A DNA stretch of 64,000 nt, taken from the NCBI GenBank assembly GCA_030407085.1, contig CM059585.1, positions 94,396,501-94,460,500 of the forward strand, read 5' to 3'. The notes below the pieces were generated by a model. That model ran no database searches. It saw nothing but the letters and a program-made list of their open reading frames with translations, and was not told the origin of the DNA. The position numbers and the translations under genes are program-made. Below are positions 25,701 through 37,727 of this stretch, in pieces. Positions within the stretch are counted from its first letter, which is position 1. Each line of letters begins with the position of its first letter. This DNA comes from Trichopria drosophilae. Lineage: Eukaryota; Arthropoda; Insecta; Hymenoptera; Diapriidae.

Positions 25701-27080
25701 TCCTATAATTGTTAAAACTCGACCAGCCCGGAAATGTACTAAAATGTAATTATGTATTAAATTTCTATCTAAAAACACGATATTTGTTGTATTTTATTCA
25801 ACGTATATAATTCTCAAACCAACATGTTTCGGAATGCATACCAATGCAAAAATTGTATCATTTCAGTACTTTTTAATTATAAATTTTACATTTAAATTGA
25901 TAATCGCATGTAGCAATTTCTCAAATGAAAGCACTTTCTTGATGTGCAGTTCAGTTAGTGTTTACATTTTCGAAATTCAATATGGCGGCTACAAAATAGC
26001 AGCTCCAAAATGGCGAACGTCTCCATTTTTATGACTCAAAATTCAAAGGTTTCGCGGATTTGCCCCTATATCAAACGTGAAACTACAATTTTTTTAAATA
26101 TACGTAAGCAATTTTAATGAGGATGCTAATTTCAACCTACATTCAACAAAAAGTTTATCTAACAACTTAATTTCGTAAGGTAAGGATTCAAAAGTATTAA
26201 CCCTTTTCGTCCCGAAAATCCAAAGTTTATATTAACTTGCAGCGCAGTTAATTTTATTCCTAATGCTATGAAAAAAGTGGATTACCTATTTCTAATTCCG
26301 TAGATAGAATCAGAAAGAAAAAAAAGTTATGATCGTATTTTCGAAAAAAAAAAATGTCGATTTTTTCGTGGTTTCTTCATATGAATCGCGTTTTTGTAGC
26401 GAAAAAGGCAATACTGACCACCGCTGCAGTTTCTAATCCCGTCTTTCTGCTCAGCCCATCTTTTTCCAGTCCGATTTTGTTAAAAAATATATTGGGGCTT
26501 CAATATGGTGCCTACAAATTAGAATTTTGCGGCTAAAGAACGCGATATCAATATTTGTGAAACGGTAGTTTTTCTATATAATATTTACGGATATATAAAA
26601 TAGAATTCATAATAATATCATCTCAATTAGAAAATAAAACAAAAAATTGGTAAAAACCTATTTTATAACACTGACTTGAGGTTATGAATGACTGATCATC
26701 AGATTAAACATTCACAAACAATGATAATTGCTGTTTCATCTCAAACCGCCATGTTTTCGAGTGTTACAGGGTAAAATAATCGATATTTGTTTCAGAAATT
26801 GCAACTTGCAGACGCCATCTTGAAGTCGCCATTTTGTACGGAATAAGTACGTTTTGTAGTGATTAATATTGCTCTTTTTAATCTCAAAAACACGATTCTT
26901 GGAGAGGTAACGTCGAAAAAATTGGTATTTTTTTCGACAAAATGATCAATACTTTTTGCTTGAAATCGCCATCTTACTGGATCACGGGATTTCAAAGAAG
27001 AGGTCAAAAACTATTGTTCTTGACGTTTTAAAAATCTTGTTCACAGGCGTTTGAAACAAAAGTTACAGCGCTGAAAAATT
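25701..27080. repeat. Degenerate ATGGCGGC-type repeat region
   Basis: Words such as CAATATGGCGGCTACAAA (25978), CTCCAAAATGGCG (26005), CAATATGGTGCCTACAAA (26500), GACGCCATCTTGAAGTCGCC (26813) and CGCCATCTTACTGG (26970) recur in both orientations, separated by AT-rich filler. The same kind of word appears at 36975-37125 and 38320-38340. This looks like an old dispersed or tandem non-coding repeat family with ill-defined unit edges. Open frames here follow from the repeat. Confidence 0.45.
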
Positions 27081-27770
27081 CGGATTTTCAAAGTCCGTAA
27101 ACATTATGTTTTTTATGAAACTGCTCTTTATAAAGATAACATTAGGGAGATAAATTTTCGCAAGCATGTAAATAGCAGAATTTTTTAAATTTAATAAATT
27201 ATCTTTGCAGTAACTATATTCTTACTTGCTTTATTTATTTGACGACAGTGAATCGGAAGAAAATGACCTGAAATGATGAGAAGATGAGTGATCGTTGAGG
27301 CAGGTAATTATTTAGAATCGACACTAAATCGCTTAAAACTTCTGCACTGATGTTCTATGATGATGTCTTGACGTCACATGTTGACATCAGCGTAAAACGT
27401 CATCATTCGAGATTTATGTTCGACTGCTTTATGCACGTCATCGCATTGCATATCATATGTTATGCACGACTTTTCAACGCGTAAGGTAAAATCGAGTGCA
27501 TGTGAAAACAAAATATAACACTGAAAATTGTACGAAAATATTTGTACAGTTTATGACCAATTATTTCAACAGTTCTTGGTTACTTTTGAATAAAAGTTTA
27601 TTAGCAGAATTCCATATTTTTACAAATTTTAACTATCTGAATAATTACTAGTCAATAGATAGTCATAATTAGTGATAATATTCTGTCAATAAACCCGTAG
27701 AATCTTGTCGACTTTCCTAAAGAGATCCACTAATTTTTGAAATGTTAATGTGTTAGGACATGTTGACCAC
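27081..27770. other. Unassigned AT-rich stretch
   Basis: AT-rich; a run of GACGTCA-like words lies at 27365-27440 (TGACGTCACATG and similar). No gene or repeat edges were recognised. Confidence 0.35.
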
Positions 27771-28145
27771 ACAAGAGTGTAATCGGGGTAGAATTAGCCC
27801 GCGTTGACTCGAATAGAGACCGGTTCCAGCGAGGATCCAGCCGGGTTGCCCGGATTAAAATGTCAACTAGATTTGGCCAGACGAAAACTAATTTCTGGCC
27901 GGAGTCCATCCGGGTTAGTCCGGTTGTAACCCGAGCAGATTTTGATCTCCAATACAACCAGGACAACCTGGCTGGATCCGAATCATGTTCCGTTAAGTGA
28001 CCAGAACACAGATTTGAGATTTCTGTTAGTGAATCAACCGTATTTGATTGATCAGCACCCGGTCACGTAACCCGGATAAATCCCGAATACAAGTAAGGCA
28101 ACCCGCTGGATTCCAGCCATAATCCGGTCAATCCGGTCAATATAA
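27771..28145. repeat. CCGG-rich inverted repeat element
   Basis: A core element runs from 27833 to 27979 (147 bp). Its left end GGATCCAGCCGGGTTGCCCG is matched at the right by the complement of GGATCCAGCCAGGTTGTCCT, about 21 bp with three differences. GA flanks both sides, so a 2-bp duplication is possible. Outside the core, related words (GGTTCCAGC, CCCGGATAA, GCTGGATTCCAGCC, CCGGTCAAT) form a second, weaker inverted pair. The region is non-coding; frames are by-products. Confidence 0.6.
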
Positions 28146-28215
28146 GTTATACGTATGATTTTCATACATTTAGTAAATCTGTATTTGTATACAAATAAAT
28201 AAAAAAATGATTCTT

Positions 28216-28706
28216 GCTCAGAATTATTCCATCACGTCAAGATTTTAAGATACGCTAACATGTAAGTGCAAAAAACATCGTTTTTACGCAATTTTACGAA
28301 GTTTTTGTGGAGGACCAAAATTTTTGTTCGCAATTTGGCAAAAACCTGATTCAATTAGATTCATCAGAAACCTAAGTATATTTTTGCGAGGATTTGCATT
28401 GTGCTAGATACAAATCTGGTCGCAGATTTGTTCTATCACATCAAGATTTTGAGATATCTTAACCCAAAAGTGCGAAAAAAAATTATAATAATGCCTTAAA
28501 AAAAATCCATAAGAAAAGATCGAATCGGAATTACTAAAAGACTGTTTGAAAGCTGATGAATAGCACATTATATGCATTTTTGCCAAATGGCGAATAACAA
28601 TGTTGTTCGGACTAGACAACTTAATGAAAATAGATAAAAGTGATGTTTACACTTTCAGGTCATGATATCTCAAAATCTTGTCGTGACAGAATAGTTCTGC
28701 TGCAAG
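28216..28706. repeat. Imperfect inverted repeat with three CAAGATTTTGAGATA modules
   Basis: The block (A/T)TTCCATCACGTCAAGATTTT(A/G)AGATA occurs at 28225-28255, again in direct orientation at 28430-28460, and inverted at 28660-28700. The outer arms also share GTTCGCAATTTGGCAAAAA (28327) and its complement near 28585-28610. The arms are about 160 bp and considerably diverged. No protein is encoded. It is likely an old foldback or MITE-type element with a partial internal duplication. Confidence 0.55.
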
Positions 28707-29039
28707 ATTTATTTTCAATGACTCAAAATCAAATTAAAAATTATTACCAGCAGAAACTTTAGGTAAAACGGTCGAATTGAGAGATACGGTAAATTCTAAT
28801 TTCAATGTAGATGTGTAACTATAAGTAATAAATATGGTTATCCATGTCTGCTTCTGCACTGTATAACATTATTTAATTTTTTTTAGTGATTCTCTTCTGA
28901 AGTCAGAAAATGGCATGCATGATTCATTATTATTTGCAAGATGTTAGTAAAAATGCAATTGTTGCAATGCTTGCGAAGAAATACATTTTTGTATGATTTT
29001 TTACATTATTTTTTATATTTGAAACAAATCAGAATCATA

Positions 29040-29118
29040 CCCGCGAGATTCTATGCGTCGGGAATCGAACCCGCCACCTTTCGGTTACCAGTTGAATGTT
29101 TTCCCAACTAACCTAAAC
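29040..29118 (-). other. tRNA-like sequence (degenerate, SINE head or tRNA relic)
   Basis: Read on the minus strand, the sequence has an A-box-like GGTTAGTTGGG, a loop region CTGGTAACC and a perfect T-arm/B-box GCGGGTTCGATTCCCGA. The T stem pairs well, but the acceptor arms (GAGAGCG and CGCATAG) do not pair and the anticodon stem is poor. It is therefore not a functional tRNA. A tRNA-derived SINE head or decayed tRNA copy is the best reading. Confidence 0.5.
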
Positions 29119-32100
29119 GCTCTCTCGAAAGTTATCATTATTCAAGTTGTTAAAATATTTAGTAAAATTAGTGAATATTCGTAAATTAACTTCTACGAAA
29201 CTTCTTTTAAGCGTCGAAACAAACCAACCGAAGCTGTGCTACGTTATAGAACTTATTTCGGTTCAGAAATACAAATGCGATTTACGTAAATTAACGCGAA
29301 TAATTTATCATAAATGTAAATAATTATTATAAGAATAATCATCGTCACATTGTTATCGGTATCGATTAATCTTTTATTTCTCAAGACTTTTTAAAATTCA
29401 GAGAAAACCAAAATTGTTGAAACTTGATCTTTACTTTAAATTGCAAATTTTAATTCACTCACGACTTTTGCATTGTTGCGCAGTAAGCAGCAAACATATT
29501 GCCTCATGAGTAATCAATAATGGTTTTAATTTTTGCTTCTCATATCAATTGTCGGGGATAAATGCTGACTTCATGTGAAAATAAATGTTCAAAGAAACAA
29601 AGTATGAATGATTTGAAAAATGATCATTCTTTCCTGATCGTTAAACGGAATGGTATGTTTTCAATGACCAATTCAATTATGTTAGTATAGTAATTAAAAT
29701 AAGTAATTACAACATTTACTAATAAATTGAACATAGCTTATTGTAAATAAGCAATATTATTCCATTTTATATATCCTGATTATAATAGTACAATTCGATT
29801 CATAAAATTATTTAAATTTGAACTATCTAATGATAATATGTATTGCCACTACTGTTGTATCTCGTAGTATAAAATATTAATTTAATTAATCAATGAAACC
29901 TGATCGTTCAACATTGAATTGCTACTATCTTTAAGTTACTGTACACGTAAAGTTCCTTTTTCAATTTGAAAATAATCCCTTCCTATGATAAAAATAATTA
30001 TGATATGATGCGATTCATAATGCTGAATTGAGCAATATTTTGTTAACTACAACTTTTTTTTTGCGATAATTCTAGTTTTACTATACATTGGAAACTACAT
30101 GGTTTTTACAATGATGTTTCCGCGTATATTACAACTTTTTCTTTAAAAGTAGTATTCTAAAAAACTTATTTTTGTTCATGGTTCAGATGCCCATACATGA
30201 CGGACACAGATAATGTATGCAAGGGACGAAAATGTCAAAATCCGTGCCAAATATTCTAAATATACCGATTTACAGGATTCCCAGAATTGCAGAACTGCAG
30301 CACCAAATGTTCATCAAATCGTGTTTGTTCGTCTGCTCATTCAATTCTGATCTCCCCCTGAATTTCAAGTTCACGGTTTAAATCGACTGTCGGTCCAACG
30401 GTTCCAACCATGTCATTGATGATCAATTTACCAAGTTATTCGTTCCAGTGGTAACATACTGAATCGGTGTGCTCAGGATAACCAACCTGATTACCTTCCA
30501 GTGGAGGATGCGGCTAGAGAATCGGAATCCTTTGTAAATTATGCCATACAGCAATTCGACATATTAACGCTTCGTTTGTCACGTGTTGGAAAATACTGTA
30601 CTCAGTATGAATGACGCGGATGTCTCGAAAATGTGTCGCCATTGGATTGTTATTCATTGCCCATCTGCGTTTCAAGCATTTTATTCGTTTCTATAATGAA
30701 CAGAATCAGTTTACACAATGTTCATGCAGCGGTCATGCACCAAAAAATGTGTTATTATGGTAAAGCCTATACTGTTCGGTTTGAGAGAGATATTACTTGT
30801 AAAATGAAGATTTTTGGTACATTGGCAAAAGCAACGAATCAATATGAGGAAAAGACTAAACTAGATAAATATAAATTATTTTTTATGACGCTAGATGTCG
30901 CGGGCGATCAGGACCAAAAGCAATATTGTCAACCTACTCTTTCCATAAGTCACCGAGCAGCAATTATTGTAAAGAAAAAGCACACATTTTCTTTAAGTAT
31001 TGATGAGCTACATTCTGGTCTTCGAAGAAACTAATATCCCAAATTTATATTTTTGGTAAATTTGCGGCACGTATTCTGTACATGAATCGGAAAAAAAATA
31101 GGTACGGTAGCTTTTCAGGTATACAAATATTCCTATACATTTATATTGGAATTATCAAATTATTTTTTGCAGGTCGAGTCGAAATAAATATTTCCCTTTA
31201 GTTATCTACGCGACCACGTTCATGTTTTTACGCGGTCGTTGGCATATACGAAACTGAGGGTCTGTACGTTAACTTTATCTCCTTTCCGACGGATAACTCA
31301 TCCCACAGAATAGATAGGGAAGATTTGGTCTTGCTCTGTAGCTAGTAATAAACCCCCTGTTATCTCATGACCTTTTGAATCGTGAAATAAAAAACTGTGA
31401 TTTTTAAATACGACAGGCGTAATGTCTGGGGAATATAATTTTAATTTTATTCCAGACGTAGCAAGTTATCAACTCTGGTAGTCCAGATGTGACATTTTAA
31501 ATGTTGCTATTGATCAATTTTAATAACAGTTTCACCTTTTTTTTATCAGGTTAAAATTTGTATTTACCAGTTATTATAGTGCTACTGTCTTTAATTAAAT
31601 GCTATAATTAATAGTATTGTTTTCTAAAGACCATTCTTTGCGTATTGTCCATGTTCAACATCATCTTTTATTTTTTGGTGGTAAACTACACGTGTTACTC
31701 GTAATTGACAATTGTACTGTCCCGGATATGTTTTTTATTGGCACCATCATATTACAGCACCATTCGCCTTCTTTCCATATGATGTACTCATTTATTCTTA
31801 TTTCCAATAACTCCTGTATAATTTAGAAAGATAAATATTGAGCATTTTTTGTGTTTCACTATGTAGAAACATATAGTTGCTTACTTAATATCTAAGATTA
31901 AGCTTTTAAGATTAACCATATATTAAATCTTGTATTCAAAATACATTTTAGGCAACGTTTACCGGATTCCCCATATAAACGGTTACTATCCTTGACGACC
32001 AATCCAACCAATATCTGAAATAAATCCAGTCTCACATCACCCACCCGTTCATCAATTATTCATTACCAAATAAATTACGTTACCAAAATTGACTACTAAC

Positions 32101-32240
32101 AACTGACATCAAAGACGTTCTTGTACTCGAAAATTACTGGAGTGAATATGCTGTCTATGTATCGTTAACTTTAAAAAACTAAATACTCTATTCCTCTGGA
32201 GTATGCATTGTATGCTAGATTCTAACATTGCCTCTCCTTA
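29119..32240. other. AT-rich stretch with one coding-like island
   Basis: Mainly AT-rich. The exception is 30270-31030, where GC rises and a frame is open at 30423-30611 (63 codons, +). It is followed after a frame change by a 133-codon ATG frame (30633-31034). See the separate entry for 30423-30614. Elsewhere I see no repeats or RNA genes. Confidence 0.35.
30423..30614 (+). other. Coding-like open frame, possible terminal exon or relic
   Basis: A 63-codon frame ends in TGA at 30612-30614, with segments NRCAQDNQPDYLPVEDAARE and SFVNYAIQQFDILTLRLSR, then VGKYCTQYE. The spacing of Cys and the amphipathic look suggest a small soluble domain, but I do not recognise the family. Two stops precede it (30417-30422), and no clean acceptor is visible at its start. 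It could be the last part of a decayed gene. The following ATG frames may be unrelated. Confidence 0.2.
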
Positions 32241-32768
32241 GGAATAGACTTTATCAACTCTTAAAATTGTAGGATGTGTTTCACATTCATCAGTACACAT
32301 TTTTAGATACATTCTTTGGGATCTGATCATGGTCATGTTATCAGAAAAGCCATTTTCAGCTTGAATAACCTTCAAAGTCATGTTCAAGGTCAAGTTCAAT
32401 GCTACCATTAAATAGCCCGGGAAATATCCTGAAACTTTTATCTGAAACATTATCCCCGAAAATTACCTCTTGCTGAGTTAATTCGCAGTTCCAGGAGTTT
32501 TAAGTTTGACCTTCAAATGATCTTGTCCGAAAAATCGACCATATCATATTCGGACGTAAAATTTTGTGTTCTTTCCGAATCCATAAAAAAATAGAGGTTT
32601 CCATTTGAAAAAATAAACTTGACCTTTGATAACCTTTAAGGTCAAATTCAATGGTACCGTTAAATAGCCAGGGAAAAATCCTTAAACTTTTGTCTGAAAC
32701 ATTTTCCCCGAAAATGCACTCCCGCTGAGATATTTAAGCGTTTCCAGACTTTTGGATCACCCTGTATA
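32241..32768. repeat. Dispersed repeat, two tandem copies with period about 252 bp
   Basis: The block AAGGTCAA(A/G)TTCAATG.TACC(A/G)TTAAATAGCC(A/C)GGGAAA, followed by CTGAAACATT.TCCCCGAAAAT, occurs at 32388-32460 and 32640-32712. Between the copies lies GTTCTTTCCGAATCCATAAAAA (shown here in part). The second copy ends GGATCACCCTGTAT, a word often seen at insect repeat ends. A third, single copy lies at 55592-55715. Confidence 0.65.
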
Positions 32769-35700
32769 GATTTAATAGTTGTTTGGAATTAAATGTAACC
32801 GGTTTAAAATTCGTACTCGATCTATGTACGTTATGTACGTTATTGCAAATATCTTCTTTCTTTCGTCGAATAAAATTATGAGTGGCAATGCATGGGAGTA
32901 ATTTTTGGGCGAAAATTTTGCAAAGCTTGTAATTTCCAGTCATCTTAAATGTTGGAAAGTCGAATGCTGAATTCAGTTTTAATGCTTATAGAATTCAGAC
33001 TATCCTTTTTACTCATATTTCATTGTAGATACGTTTAACAATATATGTCTAGATGAGTAATAATTTGTTGAAATGTAATAGTTAGTAACTTTCGAGCAAT
33101 CTTACGAGGACGTTAGTTTTGACATGGTTTTCAAAACTTTCGTTAAGTGCACGGAAATAACCGTAATGCCCCTTTTACACTCCATCTTTTTTCTTCAAAG
33201 TAATCATTATTCGCCAAGATGGCGCGCTTGCTTCACATTTGTATTGATGGGTCGATCAATACGATGATGTGAATTTATTAATTACTCTCTTTCAATAGTT
33301 TGAGGACATGGGACGCTTCATGCACTCATTAGGAAATTTATGGTAAGGCAATTTTATTGATATATGATGAATATCTACTTATTTAAAACGGTAATTTCGC
33401 TCATGTAATTTTTCTAAATCAGGTATCAATCCTGGCACAATTTGGCGCGCCTAAATTAAAAATAAACGTGGTATGTACTCAACTATGATCCATTTGGTAA
33501 CTTGCCAGCTCTTGTTTTGTACTACTCTAAACAAATCAAGGATGCTGGTATATGAAGCACGTACATATTCACGCACATACTGAATGTTCTTAAATGTACC
33601 GTGGTATGTTAAAACCTTGAACAGAGTTGATGACGTGATGCCGTGTATAGTGGTTTATTTTTAGAAGCTCTTTAATTAACTACGTCTATGTTTTGTATAA
33701 TTCAGTATAACATTAGTATGGTCTATTATTTAGCAGGTACTCGAAAATCGTAAATTAACCATGATTTAGAGTTCGTAGTTAAATTGTGTAACGCTAATTT
33801 TTAACTGTTTTTACCCCCTCCCCTCCGTATCGGTAAATAACAGAGCAGTGTAGCATTCGAATAACGGTAATAGATCCCTCCAACATTACGTAATTTAAAT
33901 ACAGTTCTTATCAGGACGAGGCAAGCAGTTGTTCTTGAACGTTCCGATGCGATAAAAATAAATCTTCTTAAAAGAGTGGAATCTTTGGGAATAAATTGTA
34001 TAACTTAGGGCCTTTCGATCCCTACTTAGGTATAAAGTATATATTAGAAGAATATTATGTATAAAACGAATTCCGTTCTAACCACTTCCGACCAAACCGC
34101 ATGAACCTCAGCGCCACCTAGCAAGCGATGAGGGTAGTTCACTTTGTTGTCGGTAAATTTATGAACGATCCACTGGTATTCCTTCTTTGAAATATTCTTA
34201 TACAAATATCAAAAGTATTATTGCATTTGACAACAAAATCCTGGCACATACATGCGTAGCATATGTACACTCGTGGTAAATCGTGAATTTTAGTATCAAA
34301 ATAATCCGTTGATATGATATTTTGTAAAATCAAGCTTTCTGAAGTGAAGGAGATGAAGTATTTGGTGGTAATAGGAGAAATAAGACACTATACATTAAAT
34401 TAAATCATTTTGTTTGAAAGAAGCCCTAAATATTATAAGACTCTATTAATGCTAAAATATGTCAATAATTTTGAGTATACGGAAACCAATGTTTGGATAC
34501 GGTGTTAGAAATTGGGTACGAGAGTGATGTTTGCCTTTAATTATGATTTCGACTAAGCTTTCGCTTATTCAAACATTTGCTAATCGCGGTAGTCGAGACC
34601 GGTAGTCAATAGGATGCAGAAGTTTGCGGACCTCCTGTAGGTTTCCAAATTGACGCCAATGAGTTAGCAGTAAAAAGGACCGCTATATTAATTGCCGTAA
34701 GTCGCATTACTCATTGCATCTTCGAACTGGCGTTTAAGTGGAGTCCGTTTGACCTTGAGCGCCGGAGGCAGGCCGTCTGGTTACGAAAAAATGAGCATGC
34801 ACACCGAAACGGCAGACACCTCGGGGAATAGCATCAAGCCTACTCACGAGTGCTTGGCCAATCATGAGTAGATTGGAAAGGAAAAAGTGGTTCAGCGGGT
34901 TAGTTAAAGACGACTCTATAAAAAATACTGATGAAGACTTTGGAACCGATTTCCGAATAAATATGAGAAAGAAGTCGAAATGTATTTTCAAAATATAATA
35001 ATTAGAGTTCATTTTCTTTTGCAGAATAGTGTATAATACAGAGATTTCAGTTTTTCGATGTGTGTGAGACAGGATCAAAAGTAAGGATGCTATTCCCTAA
35101 TAGAATAGATTCCCGAAGTTATCCGAACACCGATGAAGCGTGGAGAAGCTATTCGGAGGTCTTTGGGAGTGTTCGGAATATTCATCCCCTCCACATTTAT
35201 AATATTTCTTTATATCAGCAATTCATATAAATGCAAGGAAGTTGACAATCAATTACAACATCGCTGAAACTAACTATTTTTCTAAGTCAACATCGGCAAT
35301 TTTCCGTTGATGTATTGAATACATGCAGAGCCTGTGTTGCTAAGTCTTGCTATAAGTGCATAAGGATATGTGCACAGAAGAATAGCCATCGATAAACTAT
35401 TTAACGGGTAACAGACTCACGTGAGCTACCGCATTGTCAGATGGCGCTAATAGTCATAAGGTCCAGCCACGAGTAGTTCGTCCGGTGGAATCGTTTCATG
35501 GAGCATGTGGATTTGCACGCGGTCATTAGTCATAAATGTATTTACATAAGGTACTGCATTCTAAAGTTGAGATGTGAATATTTTTAATTCGGTTTTTATT
35601 TCAAGTTCATAAATCCGTACGTTCTCACATAAATCGACCCTGCTATATTCGCTGCTCTTTAATTGACTAATTATTGCCTGATATACATATAGTAATTATC

Positions 35701-36122
35701 TCTTCTCCGTTGCCACATATAAGATTAATTTAATACTTCAGTAAGTATACGAGAAATGGCGATATTGAAAATGATGTATAGGAATGGTGGTTCGTGCAAT
35801 CGATGGTATATCCATTTGGTCCAACGATAACAGTCACGCGGCGCATTTAATACTTATATCTCTTATCGCGTGTGAATTAATGTGTTACGTCATTTGGCAG
35901 TTATGTATTGTCAATGGCTTCTAAATCTATATTTGGAGAAAGTGTCTAAGGTCAAACGATAATGGTAGGGCCCAAGCTAATTATGCTTGGATGGATCGCA
36001 CATCAATATTGCAATAACTGAAATCGATGTGAATAAATATGCATAAAATATGACGTTGCAAACCTTAAATGAAGGTTTTAAGACTGACTCATTACTTTTT
36101 TTAATTTTATGTCAATAACATA
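32769..36122. other. AT-rich stretch with a GC-richer patch
   Basis: Mostly unassigned. The patch at 34540-34860 is GC-richer and open in several frames (see the 34613-34831 entry). Insect-type AGATGGCGCT-like words occur at 33225 and 35442. I see no confirmed gene. Confidence 0.35.
34613..34831 (+). other. Coding-like open frame, possible exon or relic
   Basis: A 72-codon frame runs from directly after a TAG (34610-34612) to TAG (34829-34831). It has balanced residues, for example GPPVGFQIDANELAVKR and FKWSPFDLERRRQAVWL. A second plus frame and a minus frame (34734-35078) are open over the same bases, so openness alone proves little. I see no splice site of quality and no known motif. Confidence 0.18.
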
Positions 36123-36775
36123 CACGGAAAGAAAGAAACACGACCGAGTCCTGTCTACGCAGCACTGGTTACTGCGTGGCCGGTTCGCAAATACTTTCTA
36201 TTTCAACTCGTTATAACTCAGTCAATTTTGAGAATTTTGAAACGAATAAAAAATGAAATTGTTCATTACAGTTTCCCAGATCTAGTGCACTCAGAAAAAA
36301 TGATATATCTTAATAAATCAAAAAGTTATTAATTTTTTAATGCAGAACTGCGAAATTTGTGTTTTTATACATTCAGGCGCTTCGTTTATCGAGCGAATTT
36401 CAAGCATCCGAAAACTTTCAAAGAGAAAGTTGTTCATTAAGGTATGAACAAATTTTCTGGAAAATTTCATCTCAATTTCATTAATAGTTTTAAAATTAAT
36501 GAATGTTTAAAATAGAAGCGCCTGAATGTATAAAAACACAAATTTCGCAGTTCTGCATTAAAAAATTCATCACTTTTTTATTTATTAAGATATATCATTT
36601 TTTCTGAGTGCATTAGATCTGGGAAACTGTAATGAACAATTTCATTTTTTATTCGTTTCAAAATTCTCAAAATTGACTGAGTTATAACGAGTTGAAATAG
36701 AAAGTATTTGTGAACCGGCCACGCAGTAACCACTGCTGCGTAGACAGGACTCAGTCGTGTTTCTTCCTTTCCGTG
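36123..36775. mobile_element. 653-bp foldback element with near-identical 261-bp arms
   Basis: The left arm is 36123-36383 and the right arm 36515-36775. They are reverse complements of equal length with about eight mismatches by eye, separated by a 131-bp loop. Termini are CACGGAAAG and CTTTCCGTG. TA lies directly outside both ends, which fits a 2-bp target duplication. The terminal CAC and short duplication resemble CACTA/EnSpm-type DNA transposons; that is inference. The element codes for nothing; the 83-codon frame at 36578-36829 lies in the right arm and flank. The high arm identity suggests recent activity or gene conversion. Confidence 0.9.
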
Positions 36776-37727
36776 TATTACAAAATTAAAGTTTAGGTGC
36801 AAAGTTTTGAAACTCACACAAAATGTCAATTAATTAATAAACAAATATAAAAACGCCGCATTAGAAAAAAATCCTTATTTATGAAGCTTTCATATATGAC
36901 ATTAACCAAGTTAGTGTACGGGGGTTTACTAGGCCTCCGATTCTTAATCTAAACTCAAATTTGGAAATGTCTAAATGGTGGATCCAAGATGGCTAGCCCA
37001 AATGTAAAAATGTATTTTAACGTAAAGAAACTGGACCCTCGAGGGTTTTCGTTGTCGCTGGTTTCGAGTCTGAACTCAGATTTTGAATATTCAAAATGGA
37101 GGCTTCAATGTGGCGTCTACAGTGTACAAGTTTACATTGTGTTGATGAAACTGGGTACTTCGATGACGCTGGTCATTCCCCATTTAATTGTCTTTCAATA
37201 TTTATATTATTCTTTTGAATAGAATACCAGTGTCGTAACTTAACAGCCTTGGATGTTGGAGCTTTGGTTTGGACGCAAGTGGTGAGGCCAAAAATTGAAC
37301 CGGCATAAAATTATATTTATATTGGAGATTTACTGTAAATTAACTAATTAAAAGTTTTAGATGATTTCCGTTATCTAATGTATAGAACAATAATCATAAA
37401 AACTCCAATTACGTTCTATTTACATCTCGTTAATATAACTTTAAACAGTTCGGCAATTTGCATCCGGTATTTTAAATGTTCAATTTGTGATCAACGGCCT
37501 CGAAGACCCCTTTCCCGATGGTAGTTTCATCTCTATAAAGTAAATTTTTATATTTTGTATTTAATTGTCAGCATCTGACTTCAGATTCATAATCAAAGTC
37601 CCCGAAAACTGCCCAGTATGCCGATCCGTAGTCCAAAATCCGTATATAAGACAAAATTTATGATGGAACTTCCTGAAATCCCAAGAGGGGATATGAATGT
37701 GAAGACAGTGAATATGAAATAGTATTT
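36776..37727. other. Unassigned stretch with ATGGCG-type words
   Basis: Contains GGTGGATCCAAGATGGCTAG at 36977 and CAAAATGGAGGCTTCAATGT at 37095, related to the degenerate repeat at 25.7-27.1 kb. The 77-codon frame at 36989-37222 crosses these words and is not accepted as a gene. Confidence 0.4.

Noticed and set aside
30633..31034. 133-codon plus-strand ATG frame
   Set aside because: No recognisable domain. It changes frame relative to the coding-like stretch just upstream, and other frames are open. Kept only as context for the 30.4-kb candidate.
34734..35078. 114-codon minus-strand frame
   Set aside because: Overlaps plus-strand frames in a GC-richer patch; half of it is AT-driven Phe/Ile/Lys; no motif.
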